Origin: Actinomycetes bacterium
GTDB taxonomy: Bacteria; Actinomycetota; Coriobacteriia; Anaerosomatales; Anaerosomataceae
DNA: 39,807 nucleotides
NCBI GenBank assembly: GCA_021372825.1
Contig: JAJFTR010000031.1
Coordinates: forward strand, 1-39,807
Direction of reading: 5' to 3'
The notes beneath the pieces were generated by a model, which saw nothing but the letters and a program-made list of their open reading frames with translations, was not told where the DNA came from and made no database searches. Positions 17,255 through 25,322 of this stretch are shown one piece after another. The first letter of the stretch is position 1, and each line of letters starts with the position of its first letter. Position numbers and translations under genes: made by a program.

Positions 17255-17869
17255 CTATCCCGCACTCTCACTCGCGCGCTGCTCCATCACGGCATCCACG
17301 AGACCGTACTCGGCCGCCTCGGTGGCGATCATGATGTTGTCTCGCTCGGTGTCGGCGTGGATCTTGTCGACAGGCTGGCCCGTATGACGCGACAGGATCT
17401 GGTCGAGCTGGTCGCGCATGCGCAGGAGTTCCTTCGCCTGGATCTCGATGTCGGTCACTTGGCCCTGCGTGCCGCCCCATGGCTGATGGATGAGGATCCG
17501 GCTGTGAGGCAGCGCGAAACGCTTACCGGGTGCGCCCGACGCGAGCAGGATTGCGGCCATCGATGCGCATTGACCGATACAGATGGTCGACACGTCCGGG
17601 CGGATGTACTGCATCGTGTCGTAGATCGCCAGGCCCGCTGTCACTGACCCGCCGGGTGAGTTGATGTACAGGCTGATGTCCTTCTCGGGATCCTCGCTCT
17701 CGAGGTGCAGCAGCTGGGCAATCACCAGGTTGGCGATGACGTCGTCGATCTCATTGCCGAGGAAGACGACGCGATCGTTGAGCAGCCGCGAGAAGATGTC
17801 GAAAGACCTCTCCCCTCGTGATGTCTGCTCCACGACGATCGGCACGAGACCGAATGCTTCTGAGGCCAT
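17255..17869 (-). CDS. clpP: ATP-dependent Clp protease proteolytic subunit
   Basis: A 204-residue serine peptidase that forms the double-heptamer chamber. The catalytic set is visible: Ser103 in [12 protein letters not shown], His128 in [10 protein letters not shown] and the Asp in TERDNIM. The processed N-terminus begins around [17 protein letters not shown], which is conserved. It lies between tig (3-base gap) and clpX (2-base gap), the standard order for co-expressed chaperone and protease. Confidence 0.98.
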   Translation of the reverse strand: MASEAFGLVPIVVEQTSRGERSFDIFSRLLNDRVVFLGNEIDDVIANLVIAQLLHLESEDPEKDISLYINSPGGSVTAGLAIYDTMQYIRPDVSTICIGQCASMAAILLASGAPGKRFALPHSRILIHQPWGGTQGQVTDIEIQAKELLRMRDQLDQILSRHTGQPVDKIHADTERDNIMIATEAAEYGLVDAVMEQRASESAG

Positions 17870-17872
17870 GCT

Positions 17873-19258
17873 TCACTCCTCCTTCGCGGGTGCGGCTTTC
17901 TTCTTCGCCGCCCGCTTCTTCTTAGGTGCAACTTCCGTGTCCGCCGTCTCGCCGACGGAGGGTTCATCTTCGGTGACGATGACGTTGTCGAGCAGCCATT
18001 CCAACGCCCGCTGATGCATCAGGCTTTCGCGGACGATAGGCGTCGCACCTGCATCGGTGAGGTTCGCGCGTAGGGTAGCGACTTCGTTCTGATCTCCGCC
18101 CGCAAGGTCCAGAAAGGCCTTGTCCATGTCCTCCGGCGTGATCTCCATGTTCTTGGCACGGAACAGGGCTTCGAGCGCAAGCTCCTCCCGGACTCGTTTG
18201 CGCGCTTGTTCTTGGATATCGGCCTGGATCTGCTCGGGTGACACTCCCGTGGCGTTCACGTAGTCCTCGAGCGTCAACTGCTGACTGTCCAGCGACTCGA
18301 AGAAGTCACGGGTCATGCTCGCGGCGCGGTTGTTGACCAGTACTTCGGGCACTTCTCCTTCAAGTCTGCTTGTAAGCAGCTCTAATGCCAGAAGTTCGAT
18401 TCGCTTCTTTCTTCCCGCGGCCTTGCTCTCGTCGAGCTTCTTGCGTATGTCGTCCCTCAATTCCTCAAGGGTGTCGAACCCTCCCACGCTCGTCGCGAGG
18501 GCGTCGTCGAGGTCCGGCAGGACCTTCGCCTTGACCTCATGGACCGCTATCTCGAAACGGGCGGTCTTGCCCACGAAATCAGGATCCGACGACGTGTCCG
18601 GAATGGTGAACTCGGCGACGACCCTGTCGCCGGCCTTGGCGCCGAGGAGCGCCTCATCGAACTCGGTAGGCATGAGTCCACGTTGGGTCTCGTACAGATA
18701 GCGGTCGACGGTGTTGCCCTCGTACGGCTCACCGTCCACCGTGCCGACGAACGACAGTTGGACGAAGTCGCCCGGCTCGACGGGGCGATCCGCCGTCTCC
18801 AGGGTGGCAAAACGCTCGCGATAGTAGTCGAGCTGCGCGTCCACCTCGCGCTCGGTCGTCGCGACAGGTCCTGCGGCGACGACGAGATCGTCAAGTGAAC
18901 TCAACGTCAGCTCAGGACGGACGAGTATCTCGGCAGAGTAGGTGAACGGCTCGCCAGACACCAACTGATCCAGATCGCCTGTGTCCGGCGCATCGATCGG
19001 TCGCAGTCCCGTCTCATCGATGGCTCGCGGATAGGTCCGGTCGACGAGTGCCTCCTGCGCCTGCGCAAGGATCACGTCGCGGCCGACATGGGTATCTATC
19101 ACGGGACGCGGCACCTTGCCCTTGCGGAATCCAGGAATCCTCAGTCTTCCGCCTACCTCACGATATGCTTCATCGATAGCCGCATCGACTTCGGCGGCAG
19201 GCACCGAGACGGTCAGCTTGACCAGTCCGCCGTCCATGTGTTCTACATGTGTCTCCAA
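17873..19258 (-). CDS. tig: Trigger factor, ribosome-associated chaperone and prolyl isomerase
   Basis: The protein starts with a TTG at 19258, read as Met-ETHVEHMDGGLVKLTVSV, the usual trigger-factor opening, with AGGAGG 4 bases upstream. A longer in-frame reading runs into the tRNA-Leu gene and is not real. The ribosome-binding signature is GFRKGKVPRPVI (about residues 43-54). The FKBP-type isomerase domain follows (PVEPGDFVQLSFVGTVDGEP), then the long helical C-terminal chaperone domain and a lysine-rich tail (KKKRAAKKKAAPAKEE). The total of 461 residues is typical. It is the first protein gene after tRNA-Leu, and they probably share a transcript with clpP-clpX. Confidence 0.95.
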   Translation of the reverse strand: METHVEHMDGGLVKLTVSVPAAEVDAAIDEAYREVGGRLRIPGFRKGKVPRPVIDTHVGRDVILAQAQEALVDRTYPRAIDETGLRPIDAPDTGDLDQLVSGEPFTYSAEILVRPELTLSSLDDLVVAAGPVATTEREVDAQLDYYRERFATLETADRPVEPGDFVQLSFVGTVDGEPYEGNTVDRYLYETQRGLMPTEFDEALLGAKAGDRVVAEFTIPDTSSDPDFVGKTARFEIAVHEVKAKVLPDLDDALATSVGGFDTLEELRDDIRKKLDESKAAGRKKRIELLALELLTSRLEGEVPEVLVNNRAASMTRDFFESLDSQQLTLEDYVNATGVSPEQIQADIQEQARKRVREELALEALFRAKNMEITPEDMDKAFLDLAGGDQNEVATLRANLTDAGATPIVRESLMHQRALEWLLDNVIVTEDEPSVGETADTEVAPKKKRAAKKKAAPAKEE

Positions 19259-19314
19259 CGATCCTCCTGTGGTAGTCACGACCATCGATGTGTCCGAGGT
19301 CGGGTCCGCTGTCG

Positions 19315-19399
19315 TGGTGCGGGCGAGAGGACTCGAACCTCCACGGGTCTCCCCACCGGGACCTAAACCCGGCGCGTCTGCCAGTTCCGCCACGCCCGC
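19315..19399 (-). tRNA. tRNA-Leu (anticodon UAG)
   Basis: The acceptor stem GCGGGCG pairs with CGCCCGC, a long variable arm is present (class II tRNA), and CCA is encoded. The anticodon loop TTTAGGT between CCGGG and CCCGG gives UAG. It lies 57 bases upstream of tig on the same strand. Confidence 0.96.
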
Positions 19400-19427
19400 G
19401 CTGAAGTCCGCTCAGAGCCGGACAACC

Positions 19428-19436
19428 ACTATAGCA
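19428..19436 (-). promoter_or_regulatory. Extended -10 promoter of the tRNA-Leu-tig-clpPX transcript
   Basis: The minus strand reads TGC TATAGT, an extended -10 whose expected start is about 20 bases before tRNA-Leu. It directly follows the terminator of tRNA-Lys. No clear -35 is visible, since that zone is the terminator stem. Confidence 0.5.
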
Positions 19437-19468
19437 AAAAGGCCGCCCACTCACGCGGACGACCTTTG
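19436..19468 (-). terminator. Intrinsic terminator after tRNA-Lys
   Basis: Minus strand: a stem of about 13 bp (19467-19455 with 19450-19438, a few G-T pairs), a 4-base loop, then five Ts. This is the best rho-independent terminator in the window, and it separates tRNA-Lys from tRNA-Leu. Confidence 0.8.
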
Positions 19469-19475
19469 TCGCAAA

Positions 19476-19551
19476 TGGTGGGCCGTATAGGGATCGAACC
19501 TATGACCTTGGGATTAAGAGTCCCCTGCTCTACCAGCTGAGCTAACGGCCC
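19476..19551 (-). tRNA. tRNA-Lys (anticodon CUU)
   Basis: Cloverleaf with 5' GGGCCGT and 3' ACGGCCC plus encoded CCA. The anticodon loop CTCTTAA gives CUU. D-arm and T-arm (GGTTCGATCC) are standard. It has its own promoter and terminator. Confidence 0.96.
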
Positions 19552-19565
19552 GGCAACGCTCGCCT

Positions 19566-19593
19566 ATTCTACCGCCTCGACAACGAAATGCAA
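19566..19593 (-). promoter_or_regulatory. Promoter of tRNA-Lys
   Basis: Minus strand TTGCAT (19593-19588), a 16-base spacer and TAGAAT (19571-19566). The predicted start lies a few bases before the tRNA 5' end, so tRNA-Lys seems to be a single-gene unit. Confidence 0.55.
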
Positions 19594-19630
19594 GGGACGC
19601 GAGCAGGACCGCTTGCGCTTCCTGGACGGG

Positions 19631-19658
19631 CGAAGCCCCCGTCTGCACGGGGGCTTCG
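19631..19658 (-). terminator. Terminator-like hairpin after tRNA-His
   Basis: A perfect 12-bp stem with a 4-base loop (19631-19642 with 19647-19658) lies 9 bases downstream of tRNA-His. No T-run follows, so it may act as a terminator or as a processing and stability hairpin. Confidence 0.65.
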
Positions 19659-19667
19659 AAAGTCAAC

Positions 19668-19745
19668 TGGGGTGGGCAACGGGACTCGAACCCGCGACCT
19701 TCGGAGCCACAGTCCGACGCTCTAACCAACTGAGCTACGCCCACC
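19668..19745 (-). tRNA. tRNA-His (anticodon GUG)
   Basis: Cloverleaf with an additional G at -1 (19745), as tRNA-His requires, acceptor GTGGGCG with TGCCCAC, discriminator C and encoded CCA. The anticodon loop CTGTGGC gives GUG. Confidence 0.96.
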
Positions 19746-19755
19746 ACGTGATACC

Positions 19756-19832
19756 TGGCACGCCCGGAGGGATTCGAACCCCCGACCTAGAGATTAGAAG
19801 TCTCCCGCTCTATCCACCTGAGCTACGGGCGC
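19756..19832 (-). tRNA. tRNA-Arg (anticodon UCU)
   Basis: Cloverleaf with acceptor GCGCCCG and CGGGCGT (a G-U first pair), discriminator G and encoded CCA. The anticodon loop CTTCTAA gives UCU, reading AGA/AGG codons that are rare in high-GC genomes. Confidence 0.96.
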
Positions 19833-19896
19833 AGATCTCATCGACTCCAGGATGCCGCGAAGCGTTACGGTACCTGCGCCGATGTATCGTTGTCAA

Positions 19897-19971
19897 TGGA
19901 GCGGCGGACGGGACTCGAACCCGCAACAATCAGCTTGGAAGGCTGATGCTCTACCATTGAACTACCGCCGC
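19897..19971 (-). tRNA. tRNA-Gly (anticodon UCC)
   Basis: Cloverleaf with acceptor GCGGCGG and CCGCCGC, discriminator T and encoded CCA. The anticodon loop CTTCCAA gives UCC. Confidence 0.96.
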
Positions 19972-19976
19972 ATCCT

Positions 19977-20053
19977 TGGTCGGGCCGGCCGGATTCGAAC
20001 CGGCGGCCCCCTGCTCCCAAAGCAGGTGCGCTACCAAGCTGCGCTACGGCCCG
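19977..20053 (-). tRNA. tRNA-Pro (anticodon UGG)
   Basis: Cloverleaf with acceptor CGGGCCG and CGGCCCG, discriminator A and encoded CCA. The anticodon loop TTTGGGA gives UGG. It is the first gene of the Pro-Gly-Arg-His cluster, only 5 bases before tRNA-Gly. Confidence 0.96.
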
Positions 20054-20104
20054 ACCTTCGCCCAAGAGCGCCTCGCCGGACGACCCGCCTCGAGGGCGAG
20101 AAAC

Positions 20105-20110
20105 AGTATA
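20105..20110 (-). promoter_or_regulatory. -10 element of the tRNA-Pro-Gly-Arg-His unit
   Basis: TATACT on the minus strand, about 50 bases before tRNA-Pro. The -35 region is not convincing. Confidence 0.45.
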
Positions 20111-20378
20111 GGCGGGCGGGCGGAAGAACGCTACCCGCTCCCGAAACGAGCGCGAACCATGCGCCGCGTGATCGCCTACTCCGAACCGCGACCCAACGTC
20201 GCGGGAACACTGCCATTTGCGTTCTGGACCGATACCAGATGGTGACCGGTCACACTCGGCCAGGCAACGGGCACTTCCGGCCCCGCACATCCGGGCTGTG
20301 GCTGTTCTGCCGCGCCCCTTTGCTCGCCGCCCTCAACGGCCTGGCCGTCGACCACAGTGGCCCAACCCTTCCGGCGCC
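20111..20378. other. Non-coding gap between the 4Fe-4S membrane protein and the tRNA cluster
   Basis: About 270 bases with no gene I can support. It holds a short perfect inverted repeat, ACGGCC with GGCCGT, near 20336-20348, which might lie at the end of the upstream transcript. I see no T-run terminator, tRNA or known riboswitch. Confidence 0.4.
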
Positions 20379-21893
20379 TCAGGACGTCCTGCCCCGCACT
20401 CGGATCGCTGACTCTCGCGGCACCGGGCAGTGGAACTCGCACACACCGCATCCGATACAGCGATCCGGCACCACGTGCGGACGCTTGACCACGATCGCCT
20501 CCCCCGCCGGTGTGACGACATCGTCCTCGGTGAACACGATCGCCTTGTCCACCACTGGACAGAGCTCCTGGCACACCAGACACTGACCCAGGTCGGCCCA
20601 TGGGATGCAGCGCGTTGTGTCGATGTACGCGCGGCCGATCGCTGTCTTGCGCTTCTCCTCGAGCTCCAGCCGCTGGATCGCGCCGGTGGGGCACACCTTG
20701 CCGCACTCGGCGCATGCCCAGTCGCAGTTGCCCACCCGATAGTCCATCTCGGGCGTGAAGAATCCCTCCATGCCCGCTTTGGAGAACGACGGTTGCAGGA
20801 CGTTGGTGGGGCACACCTTCATGCACTGCCCGCAGCGCGTACACAGCGCGAGCAGCTCGCCTTCGACCCGCGCGCCCGGCGGGCGCACAAGGAAGCGGTC
20901 AGGTGTGCGCCGTGAGAGCCCCGTGAAGGTGAAGAATCCGGCCAGCAGACCCAGGCCCGCGACCCCAACGAACGCCCGCCGTGACGGCCGGTACGCCGAC
21001 TTGGCCGGGCGCATCCCGATCGCTATCGCGTCGGTAGGACAAACGTCCGCGCACTCGAGACACAGCTGGCACCGGGATGTGTCGGTAGCGTGAAAACCAT
21101 CGCGCACAGCATCCATCGGGCACACGCGGTCGCAGGCGCCGCACGAGATACAGGCATCGACGTCCACCGTACGGTTGCGGAAGCCGAAACGCCCCACGGC
21201 GCCCAGTAGCGCCCCGAGCGGGCATAGGTAGCGGCACCAGAAGCGCCGCTCCACCAGATTCAGACCGAGAATCGCAAGGAGCATACCAAGCACGGCGACC
21301 GCCAGGCCGTACACGCGCGGTGCCGCGTAGATGATCCTGCCCGCGAGAGCAGTGGTCACTGCATCCACGGCGCCTCGCAGCGCGGGCACGAGGTACAGCA
21401 CGTCGCCGATCAAGCGCGTCATGCGATCGACGAACGGGAACAGCAGCACAGTCGCCGAGCGCGTGAGAGTGGCAAGCGGGTCGAAGACGAGGTACGCGCC
21501 GCTCGCGAACAGGAGCATCCCCGCCGAGAGGAGCAGCACGAAGACCGGCACGCGCCTCCAGCGCTCTCGCCCCGCGTCGGTGAGACCGTGCTTGCGCCTC
21601 GCTGGCGAGGTCCACTCGACGACGGCGCCCATCGGGCACACATAGCCACAAAAGGCCCTTCCAAGCACGAGCGGCGCAGCCATCATCACCAGCGCCAGCC
21701 ACATCGCGGGCTTGATGACGCCGTTCACCGCGGAGTTCAGGGCAACGAGCGGGTCACCGATTAGGAACGCGCCGAGGTAGACGCTGCCGAGCGGCCACAC
21801 CGTGAACGCCAGAAGTCCGATGAACAAGATGAGGAAGACGACCTGGAACCACCGCCGGAAACGATGCAGGCCGTGACGCGGTGGTCGAGGCAT
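20379..21893 (-). CDS. NapH-NapG-like fused 4Fe-4S membrane protein
   Basis: This 504-residue protein looks like a fusion. The N-terminal half is NapH/MauN-like: about five membrane helices and two CxxxCP motifs facing the cytoplasm (FCGYVCPMGA, WCRYLCPLGA), then two 4Fe-4S ferredoxin clusters (CISCGACDRVCP, CQLCLECADVCP). A Tat-type or internal RRAFVGVAGLGLLAGF segment (about 309-324) comes next. The C-terminal half is NapG-like with four further cluster motifs (CTRCGQCMKVCP, CAECGKVCP, CLVCQELCP, CIGCGVCEFHCP). Such proteins pass electrons from quinol towards periplasmic reductases. No reductase catalytic gene is adjacent. It starts directly at the end of the DUF362 gene, so they form one operon. 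Confidence 0.88.
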   Translation of the reverse strand: MPRPPRHGLHRFRRWFQVVFLILFIGLLAFTVWPLGSVYLGAFLIGDPLVALNSAVNGVIKPAMWLALVMMAAPLVLGRAFCGYVCPMGAVVEWTSPARRKHGLTDAGRERWRRVPVFVLLLSAGMLLFASGAYLVFDPLATLTRSATVLLFPFVDRMTRLIGDVLYLVPALRGAVDAVTTALAGRIIYAAPRVYGLAVAVLGMLLAILGLNLVERRFWCRYLCPLGALLGAVGRFGFRNRTVDVDACISCGACDRVCPMDAVRDGFHATDTSRCQLCLECADVCPTDAIAIGMRPAKSAYRPSRRAFVGVAGLGLLAGFFTFTGLSRRTPDRFLVRPPGARVEGELLALCTRCGQCMKVCPTNVLQPSFSKAGMEGFFTPEMDYRVGNCDWACAECGKVCPTGAIQRLELEEKRKTAIGRAYIDTTRCIPWADLGQCLVCQELCPVVDKAIVFTEDDVVTPAGEAIVVKRPHVVPDRCIGCGVCEFHCPVPRESAIRVRGRTS

Positions 21894-22898
21894 CTACGCC
21901 GACCCCTCGTGGATATTGAGCGCCGTAAGGTCGATGACGCCGACGCCTCGCTCGGCAGCGTTACGTAGATAGTCGAGGTCGGTCGGTTGCATCCCGAAAA
22001 GGGTGGTGCCGTAGGCGTCCACCGAGGCCATGTTCGTCCCGGCGACGACCGTCTTGGGCGTTTCCACGTCCTTGAGTGAGCCGCCCGTGGGGCCGTTGCG
22101 CACCATGATACGATAGGCGTCCAGAATCACGAGATGCGGCTTCACCACCGTGGCAACGTCGACGATCTTGTGATAGAACTCCTGGTGCATCTTGCCGCGT
22201 TCGCCACCGAGGATGCCCATCAGGTTCTTCATCGCCATCGTGAGGATGGCCATCCCATGGTTCTTCGCGATCGGCATGTCCACGAAGGTATCCGCCTCGA
22301 AGACGTCCGTCACCATGGGCCACGAAGGCAGCGACCTCGCGTCAGGGATCTCGATGCGTTCGAAGTTGCGATCGGTGAGCACCTTCATCGCGCCCCCAGC
22401 CTTCTCCACCGCGTCTTGTATCCCGCTGACCGTGTAGGCGGTATACGGGTCGCCGGTGGGCCGATCGAACACGATCACCTCAGACGCGCCCGCTTCGTAC
22501 GCCATGCTCACCACTGCCGCCACGGCCTGGGGGTTGGTCGTCGTGGCAAGCTCCGGCTCGCGGCCGGTGATGATGTTCGGCTTGATAACGACACGCGCGC
22601 CCGGTTTGACGAAGCGCTCCATCCCGCCGAGCGCGAGCACCGCGGCTCGTGTGTTTTGCGCAGGGTCTTCGCCACGGAACACTGCGAGGTCTGGCGGTTT
22701 CGAAGCGTCGAAAGGCGTCGGCGCCTCACTGGCTTCGGCCGTCACAGTAACGTCCTGCGAGCCGCCCATAGTCACCGTGCGTCCAGTGCCGGTGTCCTGT
22801 GCGGACCACTCGAGCAGGCGCGCGCAACCCGCGAGCCCTCCTGCACAACCGACGACGGCGCACCCCAGAACCAATCGACAGAACTCGCGCCGCTCCAT
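21894..22898 (-). CDS. DUF362 family protein with Tat/lipoprotein signal
   Basis: A 334-residue protein from the ATG at 22898; a TTG two codons earlier is possible. The N-terminus ERREFCRLVLGC carries a Tat-like RR motif, and LAGC (about Cys24-25) is a lipobox, so it is likely exported folded and anchored as a lipoprotein. The DUF362 core follows: VVIKPNIITGREPELATTTN, then DMPIAKNHGMAILTMAMKNL and GERGKMHQEFYHKI. DUF362 proteins are common next to ferredoxins in anaerobes, and their reaction is not established. The stop codon abuts the next gene, so it may serve the NapH-NapG-like protein. Confidence 0.85.
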   Translation of the reverse strand: MERREFCRLVLGCAVVGCAGGLAGCARLLEWSAQDTGTGRTVTMGGSQDVTVTAEASEAPTPFDASKPPDLAVFRGEDPAQNTRAAVLALGGMERFVKPGARVVIKPNIITGREPELATTTNPQAVAAVVSMAYEAGASEVIVFDRPTGDPYTAYTVSGIQDAVEKAGGAMKVLTDRNFERIEIPDARSLPSWPMVTDVFEADTFVDMPIAKNHGMAILTMAMKNLMGILGGERGKMHQEFYHKIVDVATVVKPHLVILDAYRIMVRNGPTGGSLKDVETPKTVVAGTNMASVDAYGTTLFGMQPTDLDYLRNAAERGVGVIDLTALNIHEGSA

Positions 22899-22931
22899 TG
22901 GCAACCGTCTCTTCGCCTCCGCCTTGTCAGA

Positions 22932-22960
22932 TTCATACCCGAGTCAACAACCCGAGTCAA
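22932..22960 (-). promoter_or_regulatory. Promoter of the DUF362 operon
   Basis: Minus strand TTGACT (22960-22955), exactly 17 bases, then TATGAA (22937-22932), about 34 bases before the start codon. A second TTGACT lies within the spacer as part of a direct repeat. Confidence 0.65.
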
Positions 22961-22962
22961 CA
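22938..22962. repeat. Tandem 12-bp direct repeat in the DUF362 promoter
   Basis: CCCGAGTCAACA occurs at 22938-22949 and 22951-22962, a 13-base period. One copy provides the -35 and the other fills the spacer, so a regulator binding both copies would control this promoter. Confidence 0.6.
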
Positions 22963-23203
22963 TGTGATCGAACGGGCCCCCACTGCGGCAGAAGAGCGCC
23001 TGCGCCGCATCACCCCTCGTAGCTCACGAGACAGAGCACAAGTCTCCTGGACCTGGTTCCGCAGGTGCGAATCGTGCCGAAGGTACCCTCGAAATGCCGG
23101 AGGAGCGCACCACCTAGGCATCCGGCCCTCAGCAGAATCCCGCGGGGCATGCTCCTACCCGACGTCGCTCCGGGACCGCCGGCGGCCCCTCCCCCCCGAG
23201 ACC
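22963..23203. other. Non-coding gap with several short inverted repeats
   Basis: About 240 bases after rdgB. Short stems are visible: CTCGT/ACGAG near 23024-23038, ACCTG/CAGGT near 23051-23066 and a GC palindrome near 23173-23192 that could end the rdgB transcript. I searched by eye for SRP RNA, tRNA and 6S RNA signatures and did not find them. Confidence 0.35.
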
Positions 23204-23809
23204 TTACGCCAGGCACTCCTCGGCCAGTAGGTCGTGCAGCTTGCGCAACGCAGCACCGCGATGGCTGATCGTGTTCTTCTCGGCCAGATCGAGCTCGGCC
23301 ATAGCACGGCCCGGGGTGGCATCGGGAAGGAACAGCGGGTCATAACCGAAGCCATGTGTGCCTACCGGCCTGAACCCGATGCGGCCCTCGCACACGCCAC
23401 CGGCCACGAGTTCCCGGCCCTGGGGCCAGGCGAGTACTACCACTGAGCGGAATCGTGCCGTGCGAGCCTCTTCGGGCACCCCCTCCATCTCGCTCAAGAG
23501 CCTCGCGTTGTTGGCCCGATCGTCGCCGGGTTCTCCCGCATAGCGCGCCGAGCGGACTCCGGGAGCGCCTCGCAGCGCATCCACCTCCAGGCCGCTGTCG
23601 TCCGCGAGAGCGGGCATCCCAAAGTGCTGCGCGTACGCCTTGGCTTTGAGGCGAGCGTTGTCCAGGAAGGTCTCGCCGGTCTCCTGGACCTCCAGAGGTT
23701 CGGCGCCGAGATCCTCGACGGTGATGAAGGCCCAGCCCGGCGTGCTCAGTGCCGAGCGGATCTCAGCGACCTTCCCTGCGTTGGTACTGGCGATGATCAC
23801 GCGAGGCAT
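23204..23809 (-). CDS. rdgB: dITP/XTP pyrophosphatase (RdgB/HAM1 family)
   Basis: This enzyme cleaves non-canonical purine nucleoside triphosphates. The ATG at 23809 gives 201 residues with the family opening PRVIIASTNAGKVAEI, then LADDSGLEVDALRGAPGVRSARYAG and the C-terminal HGFGYDPLFLPD and ISHRGAALRKL motifs. It begins 4 bases after rph, the common rph-rdgB pairing. The ribosome site is weak (GGTGAG). Confidence 0.95.
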   Translation of the reverse strand: MPRVIIASTNAGKVAEIRSALSTPGWAFITVEDLGAEPLEVQETGETFLDNARLKAKAYAQHFGMPALADDSGLEVDALRGAPGVRSARYAGEPGDDRANNARLLSEMEGVPEEARTARFRSVVVLAWPQGRELVAGGVCEGRIGFRPVGTHGFGYDPLFLPDATPGRAMAELDLAEKNTISHRGAALRKLHDLLAEECLA

Positions 23810-23813
23810 GCGC

Positions 23814-24563
23814 TCACCACCGCGCCTCGTACACATCCAAACCCTGGGCGATCACCGTGCGCTGCAGGTCGACCAGTGCCGCAGCGCCGCTCACCGCCAG
23901 GTCGAGCAGCTCGTCCAAACGTGCGCGATCGAACGGGGCGCGCTCGGCCGTCCCCTGCACCTCGACGAACCGGCCCCTCCCATCGACCACCACGTTCATG
24001 TCCACTTCGGCATTGCTGTCCTCTGTGTAGTCCAGGTCGAGCAGTGCCACGCCGTCGACAACGCCGACCGAGGTCGCCGCAAGGAAGTCGATCACGGGAA
24101 GATCGGCGATCCGCCCAGCATCGCGCCATGTGCTCAGCGCATCATAGGCGGCAAGGAACGCACCCGTGATCGCCGCTGTGCGCGTGCCGCCGTCCGCTTG
24201 GATGACGTCGCAGTCGACGTTCATCGTGACTTCACCGCCCAGGCCGGACATGTCGATGACCGACCGGAGCGCGCGTCCCACGAGACGCTGGATCTCATGT
24301 GTACGCCCGCTCGGACTTCCTGGACCCACTTCACGGCGTGAGCGGGTGTGCGTGGAGGCGGGCAGGAGCGCGTACTCGGCGGTCACCCACCCCAGTCCTG
24401 AGCCTCGACGCCACTGGGCGACCGTGTCGCTCAAGTTGGCGGCGCACAGCACCCTGGTGTCTCCCAACTCGATAAGACAAGAACCGTGGGCATGCGTGAG
24501 GTAATGCCGGGTCACACGAACCGGTCGCAGCGCGCCTGCGGGTCGTCCATCGCGACGTTGCAT
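23814..24563 (-). CDS. rph: Ribonuclease PH
   Basis: A 249-residue phosphorolytic 3' exonuclease for tRNA maturation. It has RDGRPAGALRPVRVTRHYLT at the start, then AEYALLPASTHTRSRRE, the GRALRSVIDM block, VDCDVIQADGGTRTAAITGA (phosphate site) and a C-terminal LLDLDYTEDSNAEVDMNVV region. It is full length. It abuts the MBL-fold gene upstream (0-base gap) and is followed by rdgB. Confidence 0.97.
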   Translation of the reverse strand: MQRRDGRPAGALRPVRVTRHYLTHAHGSCLIELGDTRVLCAANLSDTVAQWRRGSGLGWVTAEYALLPASTHTRSRREVGPGSPSGRTHEIQRLVGRALRSVIDMSGLGGEVTMNVDCDVIQADGGTRTAAITGAFLAAYDALSTWRDAGRIADLPVIDFLAATSVGVVDGVALLDLDYTEDSNAEVDMNVVVDGRGRFVEVQGTAERAPFDRARLDELLDLAVSGAAALVDLQRTVIAQGLDVYEARW

Positions 24564-25322
24564 CTACTCCTCCTCGCCGATCGATATCTCTTCGAGTTCC
24601 TGGGCCACCGTCACAGGACCGCCGAACGCGCGTGCAGCGTCCGCAAGCGCCTTCACGCGGTCGACGCTCGGCCACAGATGGGTGAGCACAAGGCTCCGGG
24701 CGCCGCAGTCGTGCGCCAGCTGCCCCGCCTCTGTTGCCGTCATGTGCGCCGACCGCCCTGCGTATTCGTCCGGCAGAGTCGCGTCCGCCACCAGAAGGCC
24801 CGCCCCTGCGCTTGCCGCTCGTGCTGCCGCCCCGGCTCGAGTGTCAGACGTGTACACGAGTCTTGACCCGTCACACATCGCACAGAGCGCGTAGGTCGGC
24901 TCGACGTGGTCGACCCGGTATGCCGCGACGGTGAGTGCCCCGACGTGGAGCGGGACGCCCTCCTCGATCTCATGGACGTCGAACGCCTCGGCCAGCTCCG
25001 CTCGGCCCGTCGTGCCGAGCACGGCGCCCATCTTGGCGAAGAGACCGACAGGCACATATAGCGGCAGGGAGGGCGCAGGACCAGACGGTGCGTAACGCAA
25101 GGCTGCTTGAAGCGCATAGATATCGGCGAAATGGTCGATGTGTTCGTGGGTGATGAACACCGCGTCGAGCGCCGTGGGCTCGAGCACCCGCGACAGGTTG
25201 GCGATGACTCCGTTGCCGCAGTCGAACAGCACCGAAGTGCTCCCGCATCGAACGAGATACCCTGCGCAGGCCCTGCCCGCATCCGCGTAGGATGCCGACG
25301 ACCCCAGAACAGTCAGTCGCAC
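24564..25322 (-). CDS. MBL-fold metallo-hydrolase, RNase Z-like
   Basis: A 252-residue protein with the zinc motif THEHIDH (His59, His61, Asp63, His64), a later VDHVEPTYAL, SDTR and LTHLWP. The opening LTVLGSSASYADAGRACAGY is the RNase Z/ElaC-like superfamily start. It overlaps murI by 10 bases and abuts rph. A role in RNA processing would fit the neighbour, but many such proteins are phosphodiesterases or beta-lactamase-like hydrolases with unknown substrates. It lacks the long exosite arm of true tRNase Z. Confidence 0.85.
   Translation of the reverse strand: MRLTVLGSSASYADAGRACAGYLVRCGSTSVLFDCGNGVIANLSRVLEPTALDAVFITHEHIDHFADIYALQAALRYAPSGPAPSLPLYVPVGLFAKMGAVLGTTGRAELAEAFDVHEIEEGVPLHVGALTVAAYRVDHVEPTYALCAMCDGSRLVYTSDTRAGAAARAASAGAGLLVADATLPDEYAGRSAHMTATEAGQLAHDCGARSLVLTHLWPSVDRVKALADAARAFGGPVTVAQELEEISIGEEE

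Noticed and set aside
19259-19393. N-terminal extension of trigger factor beyond the TTG start
   Set aside because: It would be read through the tRNA-Leu gene, and the family start plus AGGAGG are at 19258.
22963-23203. Possible structured RNA such as SRP RNA or a stray tRNA in the rdgB-DUF362 gap
   Set aside because: Short stems occur, but the SRP apical motif and tRNA T-arm are not there; chance stems are expected in GC-rich DNA.
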